From positions 870,501-934,500 of the forward strand of contig NC_084790.1 of NCBI RefSeq assembly GCF_028858725.1: a DNA stretch of 64,000 nucleotides. The letters are read 5' to 3'. Position 1 is the stretch's first letter; every line of letters begins with the position of its first letter. Below, one piece after another: positions 20,515 through 31,749 of the stretch. Origin of the DNA: Colius striatus. Its lineage: Eukaryota; Chordata; Aves; Coliiformes; Coliidae. A program made the translations under genes and the position numbers. Under the pieces are notes generated by a model that saw only the letters and a program-made list of their open reading frames with translations, had not been told where the DNA came from and did not search any database.

Positions 20515-23500
20515 CTAATTAGATGGCAGCTCCCAGCCAGGGAGCTCCTCATCCAAACTGAGAGCAGACAAAACTTCTTCTTCTTCGAGCTCAAACTCCT
20601 GCAAGGACAATTCGTTGACCTGGGAAGAGAAACCAGCAGTAAACGTGTTTCTCTGCACCATAGTTCAGCTTCACCCCTCTGCACCTGGAAACAACATCAA
20701 CTCAGGAATGTTTCTGCTTTGGAAAGACTGACATCACGAGGCAATGAACTTAAAAGGCCACCCAAGCACTCTCTTCCCAAGCAAGTCCTTCCAAATCCCT
20801 GTCTGTTCCTCTTCTGGAAGGTGCCTTGAGCAGAGCAAGCGCCGATTCCCTCCCACGCAGCAGCCCAGGGGAGGTGAGGCAGCAAGGGGAGGGCAGGGCT
20901 GGCTCTTCTGCTTCAAGAGAGGTTGGAGTTGCAGAAGCTTTCTGTTTCACTTTGCTACTCCCTTCTTTTCTGGTCATTACAGGTTAGGTCAGCCCTCTGT
21001 GGGCTTGCAAGAGGTCAGACAGAAGGGGCTGTGCCAGAGGAAAGCACAAGGAGGGAACAAACCAGCAACAGCTGCGTTTTCTCAATGGGTTTCAAAACAA
21101 TATCTGAGTTATTTCACACTCCAAAGTACTCCTGTCTTACTGCTGCTCTCCAGGAAGAAAGGGAGAGAGTTGTGCCTGTGGACATGAGGTGACTGAGTGT
21201 CATCCAGTGGAACAATGTGTCACGAGGCTGGTCAGACGCTTCCTCTGTGCAGGAGTTGGACCCTGTGCTCAGTGAGGCACCACTGTGGCCTCCGAAGGCA
21301 GATCCCTGCAGGGATGGCACAGAAGCTGGCTCTGTGCCTATCCAAGACCTGCTACATCTGCTCTCTCTGAGCTGCAGGTCCTGTGCTCTCTGAGCTTTCA
21401 GGTGGTGCCTGTTATGGTATCAGAACACTTCAGTCTGTTCTGCTTCTCAGGACAGGCCCTGATGAGACAATCTTTTCCCTCTGGGTAAGGAGAAGTTTAT
21501 GAAGTGCATTTCTACCTGGGGGGAGTTTGATTTATTTAAGAACTCATTAAAGAATCATTTGGCTTCACCCACTGTGGCTTTACTGGGATTTCCACTCTCA
21601 CAGATTCTATAAGCAGTGCTGGAGACTGTGAGAGATGTATCACCTGCATCACAACAATCCTGGACCCTAACTGCTCACTTTCCTGTGCCATCTAAAATAC
21701 ACCTGCACTTCTGCACCCAAAAAGGTAGGAGCTTTACAACCTTAGTGTACTGTACAATTCAGGAGGTTGAGATTGGAGCTGAGGCAGAGCTTTTCAGAGG
21801 GGTGTCAGCCCCTGTGCCAGGCTGCCCAGGGAGCTGGGGAGTGCCCAGCCCTGGAGGGATCCCAAAGACACAGAGCTGAGGTGCTGAGGCCATGGGGTAG
21901 TGTTGATCTGGGCAGGGTGAGGGCAGGGCTGGGACTGCAGCAGCTTCAAGGGCTTTTCAGCCAAAACACTTCTGTGATTCTATAATTCCAAGATGCATTT
22001 ACTTCCTGGGATCTAAGTTGAGGTCATTGCTGCATAAAAGGAGGCTGTAGGAGTTACCAACTCCATCTCCAAGCCCCAGCTGTAAACACACAGTGTAAAA
22101 GAGAAATATCTGCTTTTACCTGAACAAGCCCCTTCAGTTCCTCTTCTGTTAAGGAGTCCATGGGCTCCTCCTGGGAGGAATTGTACTCCACAGCCACTTT
22201 CCCATTCTCTGAAGCAGAATAAACAGCCAGAGACACAGTTAGTTCCCATTGTGTGCAATGACAATAAACCTGCCCTGAATCCCAATGGGACAATTCTGCC
22301 TCAGAACAGCTTTCAGAGTGGCTGGCTGGTTGGTCTGGAGGAGGGTGCAGTGATGGATCAGGAGGCAAGAAGCACTGCAAACCAGATGAATAGAGACCCA
22401 CCTTTTGAGAGAACACCTTAGAGAACCCAGGGGAGGAATCTGGCAGATGGCAGGCCCCTCTCTGTGAAACAAGGGTGGTGGCACCCACCTGATCCCACCA
22501 GGGCCTGTCCTGATAAACATAAAAGACTAAAGTGCTCAGACACATAAACAGGCATCACCTAAAAGCTCAGAGAGCACGAGACCTGCAGCCCAGAGAGAGC
22601 AGATGTAGCAGGTCCTGGGTAGGCACAGAGCCAGCTTCTGTGATAAAAACTCAAAGGAGACAGTAGCCCCAAAGCAGCAACACCAGTGGGGCACAGGCCT
22701 TTGGGGGCACCTGGCTGGCTGCAAGCAGGACAGGAACAGGTAAAGGGCTACTGTCCAGTTGCTGTTACCCTGGAAGCAGAACTTCCTCACATCCCTGTCT
22801 GGTATGCACAGTGTTAATAAGCTCTCCCTGCCAGCATTTACACTCCAGAATTTGGAGTTTCATGACCTGTCATAAAGAAACCTGATGTCCTGATGGATTT
22901 CCCTTTCACTCACACTGTGTGAAAGGATTACACACCACAACAGGAGTTTCATTTTGCCCAGGACCCCCCCAGTTTCAATGAATCCCAAGAAAGGTTCAGA
23001 GAAGAAGAATTCACATCAATTATCACAAAAGTTGTAATATCATTAGCCCACCCCCCAGTGTTTAATACACAAATGGGCCTTACCTAAGACTATGAGGAGT
23101 ATTTTCTGAAAGGCACTGGACAGAGCTTTCCCAGCTGCCAGTTTCTGAGCTTTTCTTGAGGTGGTGATCATCTCCAGAGGATCTGAACACAACAAGTAGC
23201 ATGTTATTGACATTAAGATGACACTCTGCACGTGAAGCACATCAGCTGCAAACACAAACACACACACACACAGCTTTATGGAGCTGGTAAGAAAGCTGAT
23301 CATGTTTCAGGAGTCACTGCATCCTCACAGGGGCTTTGTGTGCTAACCCACGGAGTCCTGGGGCCTGGGTCAGGACCCTGCCTGGGGCAGTGGAGAGCCC
23401 TGCTGGCACCAGAGCTGTGCCACAGACACAGTCACATGGAGAATGAATAATGCTGCAGGCAAGAGGGAGAGAGCAGAGGGTAGGAAAGTGACACTGGTGT

Positions 23501-25555
23501 GAAGCGGGGACAGGAAGCAGCGTGCTCAGGATCCTGAGCAGCACAGCAGCTCCCAAGGCCCTGCACAGATCCCTGCCTCCAGCTACACTCACACAATATC
23601 AGACCCCCACACTGTGCAGACATAAGACTGACCAGTGCCTGTGCCAGCTGCACCCAAAAACTTACCCTCAGGCTTCTGGAGGTGTGCCTGGCCCAGGGCA
23701 GCCCCCAGGGAGCGTAGCCCGTGCTGGGGCAGCACCAGCTCCACGGCACACAGGTATGTCACACATCGCTGCTGGGGCGCCTTCCCCACCTCCTCGTTCT
23801 CATCCTCAAAGCCAGACACGTTCTGCAGCTGTTGGGAAGACCAGAGGCAATTCATTTGGATTAAATAGGAAGGGCAGCTGATTGGAGGACAATTCTCCTT
23901 CCTCCACCAACCACTGTAATCAGGACGAGGATGAGGGGAAGGATGATGGCTGAATGTATCAAAGGCTCTCTTACGCTGATGATGTGACTGGACCAGCCGT
24001 TAAAGCCAAGGTAGTGGTTGGCCAGCTCCTGGCACTTGGTGCTGTTGAGAGCAAGGACTTGTTGCTCAAATCCTTTCTGCTTGGTGCAAACACAAACCTG
24101 TCCAGGAGAGAAGAACCCTGGTTAGCCAGGCTTTGCTTGCAAGGTTCCCACTGCAGACACTCCATTGATGGCTCTGGGAGAGTCACCTGAAGGCAGCGTA
24201 TTCCCTGACTGCCTGCACGCTTCTGACTTGTGTTAAACACTTTTTTTTTACCCAGCAACCAGCCCTACACATTATTCCAGAGGAGAGATGCTGCTTAAAT
24301 GCTGAGAGCCTGTGGTGGGGGATGTTGCCATGGTGGTAGTGCTCAGCAAACTTAGCCCAGGACTGAGATCAACAAGTATTCTGTGTGATTCTACGCCATG
24401 CCAAGGGTCATGGTGCTGAGCCCTACAGGTCTCACACCTGGGGCTGCTGTGCTTACCTTCACTGGAGACTTCTGAAACAGCCTTTGCCCGTTGCATGTGC
24501 GCTGGGCTCTGCTGGCATCTCCAGCTGAGTAGAACTTGATGATGGCATAACAGCCAGGCCCTGCCACGGCAGCATTGCTGTGTGCTCGCACGGAGTAGAG
24601 CGGCCCAAACCTGGAGAACGCTACAAACAGGGAGTGCTGAGGGGAAAAACAAGAGGAACAAATCAACAGGGCTCTTTAGAAATGTCTGGTGGGTGCTCCA
24701 GGGGCTGAGCAGCAGCCTAAATACCTACAAACTCAGCAAAGTCTTTAGTAGTGTTTAACAGCTATAGGATCACAGAATGGTGGGGGTTGGAAGGGAGCTT
24801 TAGAGATCATCCAGCCCCTGCTCAAGCAGGTTTCCCTCACTCAGGGGGCACAGGAATGTGTCCAGGGGAGTTTGGAAACCTCCAGAGAAGGAGCCTCCAC
24901 ACCCTCCCTGGGCAGCCTGGGCCAGGGCTCCCTCCCCTCACAGTAAAGAAGCTTTTCCTCATGTTTAACTGGAACTTTTTGTGTTCCAGCTTATGCCTTA
25001 TGTGAGGCTGAAGACGAGCACAAGTCCACAAGCTGAGCCTGGCAGGACCTCTGACCCTGCCGCTGTCTCGTCTCTGTTACCATTCAGCCTCTACCCCAGG
25101 AGAGGGCTGACAGACCTGCCTCGGCCGCCGTCCTCCTGCTCTCTGCCACCCTGCTTTGCCCAGGCTTTGTGTGAAACACCAGCACAGTGCTTCACAACTA
25201 ACGGGGTTCCTGTTCCCTCCTTGGTCGTTTGGCTTTGCAACCTCAAAGCTGAAAAACGACTAAAACCCCCCCGAAAGGAAAAGGGGGGGGGGGGGGTAAA
25301 AACTGTGTTATCAGCGCAAAGGTGAAGCCATCAGTAAAGATGAAAGGGAACGCAGGCCTTGGTTCCAGAGGGACTGAGACTCGGGGTGGCAGGGAGGGCC
25401 CTGTGCCTCAGCCCCAGGAAGGGGAGCTCGGGGACCCTCTCCAGCCCCGGTCCGAGGCTTCTCCTCACCTCCAGGCCCGGCTCCGGCTCCAGCCCCCAGA
25501 CCAGCAGCGTCTGAGCGCCGGCCACAGGCACCCGAAACTCCACCACGTCCGCCAT
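20515..25555 (-). CDS. RDM1: RDM1, RAD52 motif-containing protein 1 (complete, 281 aa)
   Basis: RDM1 binds nucleic acid and takes part in the cellular response to DNA damage (cisplatin sensitivity), in nucleus and cytoplasm. Coding exons on minus: 25555-25469, 24636-24457, 24097-23975, 23828-23666, 23182-23084, 22208-22120 and 20619-20515; every junction has GT/AG and phases close to a 281-residue protein (human RDM1 is 284). Exons 1-2 encode an RRM: RNP2-like TLLVWGL in exon 1, RNP1-like GCYAIIKFYSA in exon 2, then FQKSPVKV. Exon 3 has the characteristic VLALNSTKCQELANHYLGFN stretch, exon 4 the RAD52-like segment with YLCAVELVLPQHG, exon 5 KAQKLAAGKALSSAFQK, exon 6 GKVAVEY and LTEEELKGLVQ. 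The C-terminus is acidic (ELEEEEVL). The start codon directly abuts a GC-rich minisatellite, so promoter spacing is unusual. Confidence 0.96.
21318..21461 (+). repeat. Left arm of 144-bp inverted repeat flanking RDM1 exon 6
   Basis: Starts CACAGAAGCTGGCTCTGTGC; its reverse complement, at roughly 85-90% identity by eye, occupies 22499-22642. The family is unrecognised. Confidence 0.85.
21758..21985 (+). mobile_element. CR1 LINE 3' fragment
   Basis: Ends GGGCTTTTCAGCC followed by TTCTGTGATTCTATAA, the CR1 3' terminus; inside an RDM1 intron. Confidence 0.88.
22499..22642 (-). repeat. Right arm of 144-bp inverted repeat flanking RDM1 exon 6
   Basis: Reverse-complement partner of 21318-21461, inside the RDM1 intron between exons 23182-23084 and 22208-22120; the other arm is in the next intron. 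Confidence 0.85.
24768..25030 (-). mobile_element. CR1 LINE 3' fragment
   Basis: Starts GGATCACAGAATGGTGGGGG, the CR1 tail in reverse; RDM1 intron 1. Confidence 0.9.
25283..25296 (+). repeat. Poly(G) run of 14
   Basis: G14 in RDM1 intron 1, 10 bp after a C7 run (25266-25272); could fold as a hairpin or G-quadruplex and is a likely polymorphic or sequencing-error site. Confidence 0.85.
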
Positions 25556-25575
25556 GCCTCAGCTGAGGGGGCCGG

Positions 25576-25703
25576 CTTCCCGCCCAGCGTCTTCCCGCCC
25601 ACCGCTTCCCGCCCAGCGTCTTCCCGCCCACCGCTTCCCGCCCACCGCTTCCCGCCCAGCGTCTTCCCGCCCACCGCTTCCCGCCCACCGTCTTCCCGCC
25701 CAG
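25576..25703. repeat. 14-15 bp GC-rich minisatellite next to RDM1 start
   Basis: About nine tandem units of CTTCCCGCCCACCG / CTTCCCGCCCAGCGT (plus strand). It begins about 20 bp upstream of the RDM1 ATG (25555) and runs straight into the 11-bp array. Confidence 0.93.
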
Positions 25704-27130
25704 CCTCGCCTCAGCGCCGCCTCAGCCGCGCCTCAGCCTCAGTCCCGCCTCAGCCTCGCCTCAGCCTCAGTCCCGCCTCAGTCCCGCCTCAGCCGCGCCT
25801 CAGCCTCAGTCCCGCCTCAGCCTCGCCTCAGCCGCGCCTCAGCCTCAGTCCCGCCTCAGCCTCGCCTCAGCCGCGCCTCAGCCTCAGTCCCGCCTCAGCA
25901 ACGCCTCAGTCACGCCTCAGTCCCGCCTCAGTCCCGCCTCAGCAACGCCTCAGCCCCGCCTCAGCCTCTCCTCAGTCCCGCCTCAGCCTCTCCTCAGCCT
26001 CGCCTCAGTCCCGCCTCAGCAAGGCCTCAGCCCCGCCTCAGCCTCGCCTCAGTCCTGCCTCAGTCCCGCCTCAGCCTCGCCTCAGTCCCGCCTCAGCCTC
26101 GCCTCAGTCCCGCCTCAGCCTCGCCTCAGCCTCGCCTCAGCAAGGCCTCAGCCTCGCCTCAGTCCCGCCTCAGCCTCAGCAACGCCTCAGCGCCGCCTCA
26201 GCCTCGCCTCAGCAAGGCCTCAGTGCCGCCTCAGCAACGCCTCAGCCCCGCCTCAGCAAGGCCTCAGCCTCGCCTCAGTCCCGCCTCAGCAAGGCCTCAG
26301 CCTCGCCTCAGTCCCGCCTCAGCCTCGCCTCAGTCCCGCCTCAGCCTCGCCTCAGCCTCGCCTCAGTCCCGCCTCAGCCTCGCCTCAGCCTCGCCTCAGT
26401 CCCGCCTCAGTCCCGCCTCAGTCCCGCCTCAGTCCCGCCTCAGCCTCGCCTCAGCAAGGCCTCAGCCTCGCCTCAGTCCCGCCTCAGCCTCAGCAACGCC
26501 TCAGCGCCGCCTCAGCCTCGCCTCAGCAAGGCCTCAGTGCCGCCTCAGCAACGCCTCAGCCCCGCCTCAGCCTCGCCTCAGCAAGGCCTCAGCCTCGCCT
26601 CAGTCCCGCCTCAGCAAGGCCTCAGCCTCGCCTCAGCCTCGCCTCAGTCCCGCCTCAGCCTCGCCTCAGTCCCGCCTCAGCAACGCCTCAGCCCCGCCTC
26701 AGTCCCGCCTCAGCAAGGCCTCAGCCTCGCCTCAGTCCCGCCTCAGCAAGGCCTCAGCCTCGCCTCAGCCTCGCCTCAGTCCCGCCTCAGCCTCGCCTCA
26801 GCCTCGCCTCAGCAACGCCTCAGCCCCGCCTCAGTCCCGCCTCAGCCTCGCCTCAGTCCCGCCTCAGCCTCGCCTCAGCCTCGCCTCAGCCTCGCCTCAG
26901 TCCCGCCTCAGCAACGCCTCAGCCCCGCCTCAGTCCCGCCTCAGCCTCGCCTCAGTCCCGCCTCAGCCTCGCCTCAGTCCCGCCTCAGCAAGGCCTCAGC
27001 CTCGCCTCAGCCTCGCCTCAGTCCCGCCTCAGCAACGCCTCAGTCCCGCCTCAGTCCCGCCTCAGCAAGGCCTCAGTCCCGCCTCAGCAAAGCCTCAGCC
27101 TTGCCTCAGTCCCGCCTCAGCCTCGCCTCA
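25704..27130. repeat. 11-bp minisatellite, about 130 copies, upstream of RDM1
   Basis: Tandem 11-mers with fixed CCTCAG core and a few variant types (CCTCAGTCCCG, CCTCAGCCTCG, CCTCAGCAACG, CCTCAGCAAGG). Because 11 is not a multiple of 3 and the plus-strand unit has no stop in any frame, it generates long meaningless open frames with an 11-residue period. The variant order looks like higher-order duplication (for example the block near 26.16-26.24 kb recurs near 26.48-26.55 kb). Confidence 0.97.
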
Positions 27131-27134
27131 GCCC

Positions 27135-27415
27135 GCCCGTGGGTATGAGGGGAAAGGCCCCCAAAACGCACTCCGCAGCCTCCAATCCGTGCCTCTGAGG
27201 GCTGGAAGGGCCTACGCAGCGAGACGCTGTCCCCATCCCTGGAGAGGTTGAAAAGACAGAGCCGAGGGCCGCGAGTTCGCGGTGGCCGTGTGAGGGCCGG
27301 GGCTGCACTCAACGAGCTTAAAGAGCTTCCCGCCAGCCTGATTCCATGGTTCAGGCCTGTCCCAGCGCTGCCTCATCCCTCCCAGCCCCACGAGCCAGAC
27401 ACACGTTCATTTTAG
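27135..27415. other. Unique spacer between RDM1 minisatellite and GH poly(A)
   Basis: About 280 bp of moderately GC-rich unique sequence with several CpGs. The original RDM1 core promoter could lie here, on the far side of the minisatellite, but no decisive element is visible. Confidence 0.4.
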
Positions 27416-27419
27416 CGGG

Positions 27420-27425
27420 TTTATT
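27420..27425 (-). terminator. GH: Poly(A) signal of GH
   Basis: AATAAA on minus about 70 nt after the GH stop codon, a typical distance for the short GH 3'UTR. Confidence 0.85.
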
Positions 27426-27494
27426 CTCCGAGTTTCTTGACAAGCAGCGGGGCGGCCGTGGCTGCCGAGGGGCCGGGCCGGGTCATCCCCGACA

Positions 27495-30400
27495 TCAAAC
27501 AGTGCAGTTGCCCTCCCCGTAGCGCCGGCACTTCATCACCTTCAGGTAAGTCTCCACCTTGTGCAGGTCCTTCTTGAAGCAGGAGAGCAAGCCGTAGTTC
27601 TTTAGCAAGGCGTCCTCATTGCGCAGATGGATGTCGAATTTGTCGTAGGTGGGCTTGAGGATCTGGGGACCCCGCGGGCTCCGGTCCTCCAGCTCCTGTG
27701 AGGGGATGAAGAGGTGCTGGCAGCGACCTAGGGACGAGCATCCTCCCCAAAACCCGTTGCCAAGGCTCTCATTTAGCTTTAGAGGAGGTTGAGTTCCCCC
27801 TCAGTCATGTTTCCAATGTACTTTTGAGTTTATGTGCTTATAATGGTATAATAAAGGTACACAAAGCACTGCCAGCAGAAGAGCTGGACACAGGGCTGCA
27901 AAGAGGGAGAACTTTGTGTTTTGGGGTCTTAAGGGGAAAATTGCAGGGTCTCTCTGCAGCTCTAGCCAAGAAAAGGGGCACCTGGGCAAATAATTCTCCC
28001 TTTCCCAATGAGCAAAGCTCTAACACACGCCACATGCAACTGGAGCTGAGAGATGTGCAGTCTGCCACTCCTCCTACCCTGCTTTGCTCAGCAGCTGGCA
28101 CAATAAACTGGACAGTTTTGGTTAAGTAAACAGGGTCATAAATGGATCAAATGTGATTATTTGCCCAGCCCCTGTGTACTGCTTTAAACACATACCAAAT
28201 GGAGAGCAAATAGTACTGCTACATACACCTACTTACTCCAGGAGTGTCAGGACAGAAGATCTCTGTTTTCTCTCAGGGCCTGACTTTCAGAGTTATTTAG
28301 ATGCTAGAAGATGTAAATGATTGTAAATGATTGATGATGGGTTCTTAAAGCCAGCTTGCAAAGCTCCCAAAATCTGAGGCATTTTGCATGGAGATGTAGC
28401 AAACATAATGCTACAGCAGATGGAAGCAACTCAGTGTTCTTTGGTGCTGGGTTTGGCATGAGTTTGGGTCTGTGCTGTTATAACCTTCCTGGTCTGTGCT
28501 GCTGAGTGGTTATGGCAATAGCTATTAGCACTTTTAATGTGTTTTCTCATGCTCTCCCATGATGAAACATGTGAAGCAGAGGGTCATGATCTAATTATCT
28601 TAGTGTAAGCAAAGTCCAAAGGATGCTATTGGTCTTCAGAGGGGATGATGGGGAGATTTCTCATGGTCTTTGGATCCTCTGGAAGACCCTGAGAGATGAG
28701 TGCCCTATGCTTGGGAGACCTGTTACTCTGTACTCACTCTACATACTGCAACTTACCCTCATCAGAGCTTGGATTCCCTCTTCCAGGTCCTTTAGTTTTT
28801 CATACACTCTGTCTGTGGTGCCAAAAACCAGGTTGTTTGTGAACACCTTGCTTAGGTACTGCACTGGGGTCAGCCAGGATTGGATGAGAACCAGGGAAAA
28901 GCGAAGCAGCTCCATGTCCTGAAAGTAAGAAAGGGTCAAAGCTGGTGAAAGATGTGCCACTGCTGCTGCAGTTTCAGCAGCTACAGGCAAGCTTGCAAGC
29001 TGAGGAGCACCATCCAGCCCTCCATCCTGTGCAGACTAGAGGCTTTTTCTCACCCTTGGGGTGGGAATGGGATTTCACATGAGTTATAACCCAAAAGTTA
29101 TGCTGTCTTCATGCAGGGTTTAAATAGTAAAACAGGGAGAGGAGGAATGAAGCCCTAAAGTTCTCACAGATGGAAACACTCTGTTGCTGGGATGAAGCAC
29201 AGCTGGGCTCTTCAAATAAGTCTGTGCTTGGCCCCAGTAGAGAGAACTCACCGATTTCTGCTGGGCATCGTCCTTCCCCGTGGGAGCAGGGATGGTTTCT
29301 GAGTAACAGAATGCCGCCTGGGAATTTTTGTTGGCGTGTCTTTGGTCCTCTGGGATATAGGTACGTTCCTGTGGAGACATCCCAAACACATATCTGTTGC
29401 CTGGGGGCTGGGGGAAGGCCAGAAATGCTTTTCCCAAGCTGTCTCGAATGGTTCTGCTTTGGGAGAAATAAGTGGGAGACAAGAAGTGTATCTGTAGAGG
29501 GTGGTGGGTGTTTGTATGTGGACACAGGAGTTTGTATGTTGGCACAGTAGCTACTGGACCTAAAAGTCTGTCTCTTGTTAAGCCAAGGTGCTAAAGTGAA
29601 TGGAAAACACCCTCAGACTGGGTTTTCCTGAGGAGTAGGTGACCCCCAGGGAGCAGATGGCCCCTGAGGACAGCTCTTGTCAGCTCCTGGAAATGACAGA
29701 GGTGGTTTTTAAGCACTTGGAGTCAGCCAGGGCTGTGAGTGACTGATAGAGGAAAGCCTTGCAAAGTATCTGTGCTATCTCCCACTGCTTCTCTTTGAGG
29801 TTCTGTGCAGTAGGATTGAGAGTGAGGCCCTAAGGAGGGCACTGTGCAGGATCAGAGGTGGGGACAGAGAGCTGAGAGAGGAGGAGACGGGGCCCAGATG
29901 GGACATAACCTGTCTTGCCCTGTTAAGACCTTTTCTCCTCGTTGAGAGCTGACAGAGATGACACCAAGAGTTGAAAGATCTGTGTTTCTAGGAAGTCATG
30001 TGGCCTTGAAACCATCAAGCTTATGTGGAGGAGATGCCAAGAGGCCATGACACTTACAAACTCTTTGTATGTCTCGGCAGCCAGGAGGTGAAGGTGCTGA
30101 GCTCTCAGCACAGCGTTGGCAAACAGGTTGGCAAGGGGCATGGCTGGGAAGGTGGCAGCTTCCTGTGGCCACTGCAGGCCCAGAGTGATCACAGCAATGA
30201 AGAGAGGAGAGAACCATGACCCTGCAGCAAAGGGGAGAGGAAAGGTGTCAGCAGTCCTTTAGTGACTGCTGAGGAGGAGGGAGGCAGCTGGGAATGAGTT
30301 CCCAGCCTCTTCTGTCTGTGCTGGCTGAGCACCTTCCTTATGTCTGATGGACTCTGTGGGTGAGCTTAAGCCTCCCCAAAATCAAATGAAATCAGCTGTC

Positions 30401-30987
30401 TGCCTTCACTAGGCCAAGAGCTGATGACACTATCTGGACTGTGACCAGCTACTTTTGCTCTCTGAGACAATACCTGTAGGATCTGGTCATATCATATCAC
30501 ATCATGTAAGGGTTGGAAGGGACATTTAGAGCCCATCCAGTCCAACCCCCCTGCAGAAGCAGCTGCCACCTAGATCAGCTCCCACTGGAACGTGTCCAGG
30601 AGGGTCTTGAAGCCCTCCAAGGCAAATCCCCTCCAGTGGAGGAATGCCCTGGGGTCTGTAGGTCCAGGATGTGTTAGACATCATCCCTGTCTTAGACTTG
30701 GAAGATGAGTTTTAGCATCCTTGCCAACATTTATGTTACTAATAACTGTTATAACTGTGGCTCATGTTCTGCACCCTCTCCTTGCTCAGCTAAGGCTAAA
30801 GTTGAGCTAAGTTTATCAATGGATTAAAGCCACAGTGTAGGGAAAGGTATTTCCCTTCATTGATTTGTAAGCTGCCCCATCTTAGGGCTGTCACTGAGTG
30901 TGTGTAGCCCACCTCAGCATCATCTCCCCCCACCCTCAGCACCAGCCAGCCTTTGAAACTGAGATAAAGAGAAGTACCTGGAGCCAT
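27495..30987 (-). CDS. GH: Growth hormone (somatotropin), complete, 217 aa precursor
   Basis: Pituitary growth hormone, a secreted four-helix-bundle cytokine acting on the GH receptor. Five exons on minus: 30987-30978 (only ATG plus 7 nt, the hallmark GH first exon), 30221-30058, 29368-29252, 28918-28757, 27695-27495. Phases close to 217 residues (chicken 216). The signal peptide starts [14 protein letters not shown] and should be cleaved before TFPAMPL. Helix regions such as [39 protein letters not shown] and [17 protein letters not shown] are near-identical to chicken. Four cysteines (AAFCYSE, LLSCFKK, VMKCRR, GNCTV) form the two family disulphides. The C-terminal NCT is an N-glycosylation sequon, as in other birds. 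Differences from chicken as I recall it include RHANKN for RYTNKN, ILKP for LLRP and [10 protein letters not shown] for RRFGESNCTI. Flanked by RDM1 and CD79B, so this is the syntenic locus copy. Confidence 0.98.
30498..30660 (-). mobile_element. CR1 LINE 3' fragment in GH intron 1
   Basis: GTAAGGGTTGGAAGGGACAT, CACCTAGATCAGCTCCCACT and GGAACGTGTCCAGGAGGGTC blocks. Confidence 0.88.
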
Positions 30988-31066
30988 TTCTGCCCGCTGA
31001 GCTGCTCAGGTGTGGCTTGACACTGAGTGTTTCTTCTTTTCATCCAGGTGACTGGTGAGCCACCAC

Positions 31067-31074
31067 TTTATATA
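31067..31074 (-). promoter_or_regulatory. GH: GH TATA box
   Basis: TATATAAA read on minus, 80 nt upstream of the GH start codon (30987), leaving room for the usual 50-60 nt 5'UTR. Confidence 0.85.
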
Positions 31075-31092
31075 GCAGGGGGTCTGTTTAAA

Positions 31093-31101
31093 ATGCATAT
31101 A
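31093..31101 (-). promoter_or_regulatory. GH: Pit-1 (POU1F1) binding site of GH
   Basis: Minus strand reads TATATGCAT, a perfect match to the Pit-1 consensus (A/T)(A/T)TATNCAT, about 20 bp upstream of the TATA box. Pit-1 is the pituitary POU factor that drives GH in somatotrophs, and proximal GH promoters carry such sites just above TATA. Confidence 0.75.
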
Positions 31102-31749
31102 TGTGTTCCTGATCACAACAACACCTCTCTGTCTTCTCTGTGCATAAATGCAGAAGCGTTCGCAATGGTGCTGCCTCAGTGGGGCTGCTTATCCATAGAT
31201 GGAAAGGTTGGGGAGGTTGTTTGCCTACAGGTGAAATCAGTACTGGAGGATTTCACCATCTTCTGCTGTTGAAGTTTCTTAGTGGTTGGAAGACTCTGCT
31301 CAAATCACATCAGTTGCTTTTCCAGGGTGGAATTTGCCATGTCCACCCCCTTTTCCTGCGTGGCTCTGCAGCCTTGGCCTGCAGTTGACAGGGCTGACTG
31401 GCCACTTTGGGAGGCTTCTGCCTTCAGAACCAGTGAGATATTTCCCCCTTGATTGTTAGTGGAGTTAGGGCTGGATGGATGTCAGACACAACCTATTTCT
31501 GCTGAGTAGCTCCTGTCCATTTGTACCAAGGTCTCAGAAGTTCAGCACATAGTTTTGGTGAGCTGGTTTGCTGTAGGTGTGACAAAGAGCTGTGAGAAGA
31601 TCTGGTTGTGAGCATCTTCATGCTCTTGGCTGAGATGCCAATGTGAAACATCTCTGGGTTAAGGAGAGTGTACAGGAGATGGGGAAGAGGAGAGGTTGCA
31701 CCACACGTACACTTGTTTGGGGGCAAAATGAGGCAGATAGTTGAAGGGT

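Noticed and set aside
25576-27130. CRISPR-like regular repeats
   Set aside because: Units are 11 and 14-15 bp with no unique spacers, and the genome is vertebrate.
25322-27251. Two overlapping plus-strand open frames of about 565-608 codons with Ser/Pro/Gln/Arg-rich 11-residue repeats
   Set aside because: They are a by-product of the stop-free 11-bp minisatellite read in more than one frame at once; no initiation context, splice structure or conserved domain, and the RDM1 exon lies on the opposite strand beneath the start.
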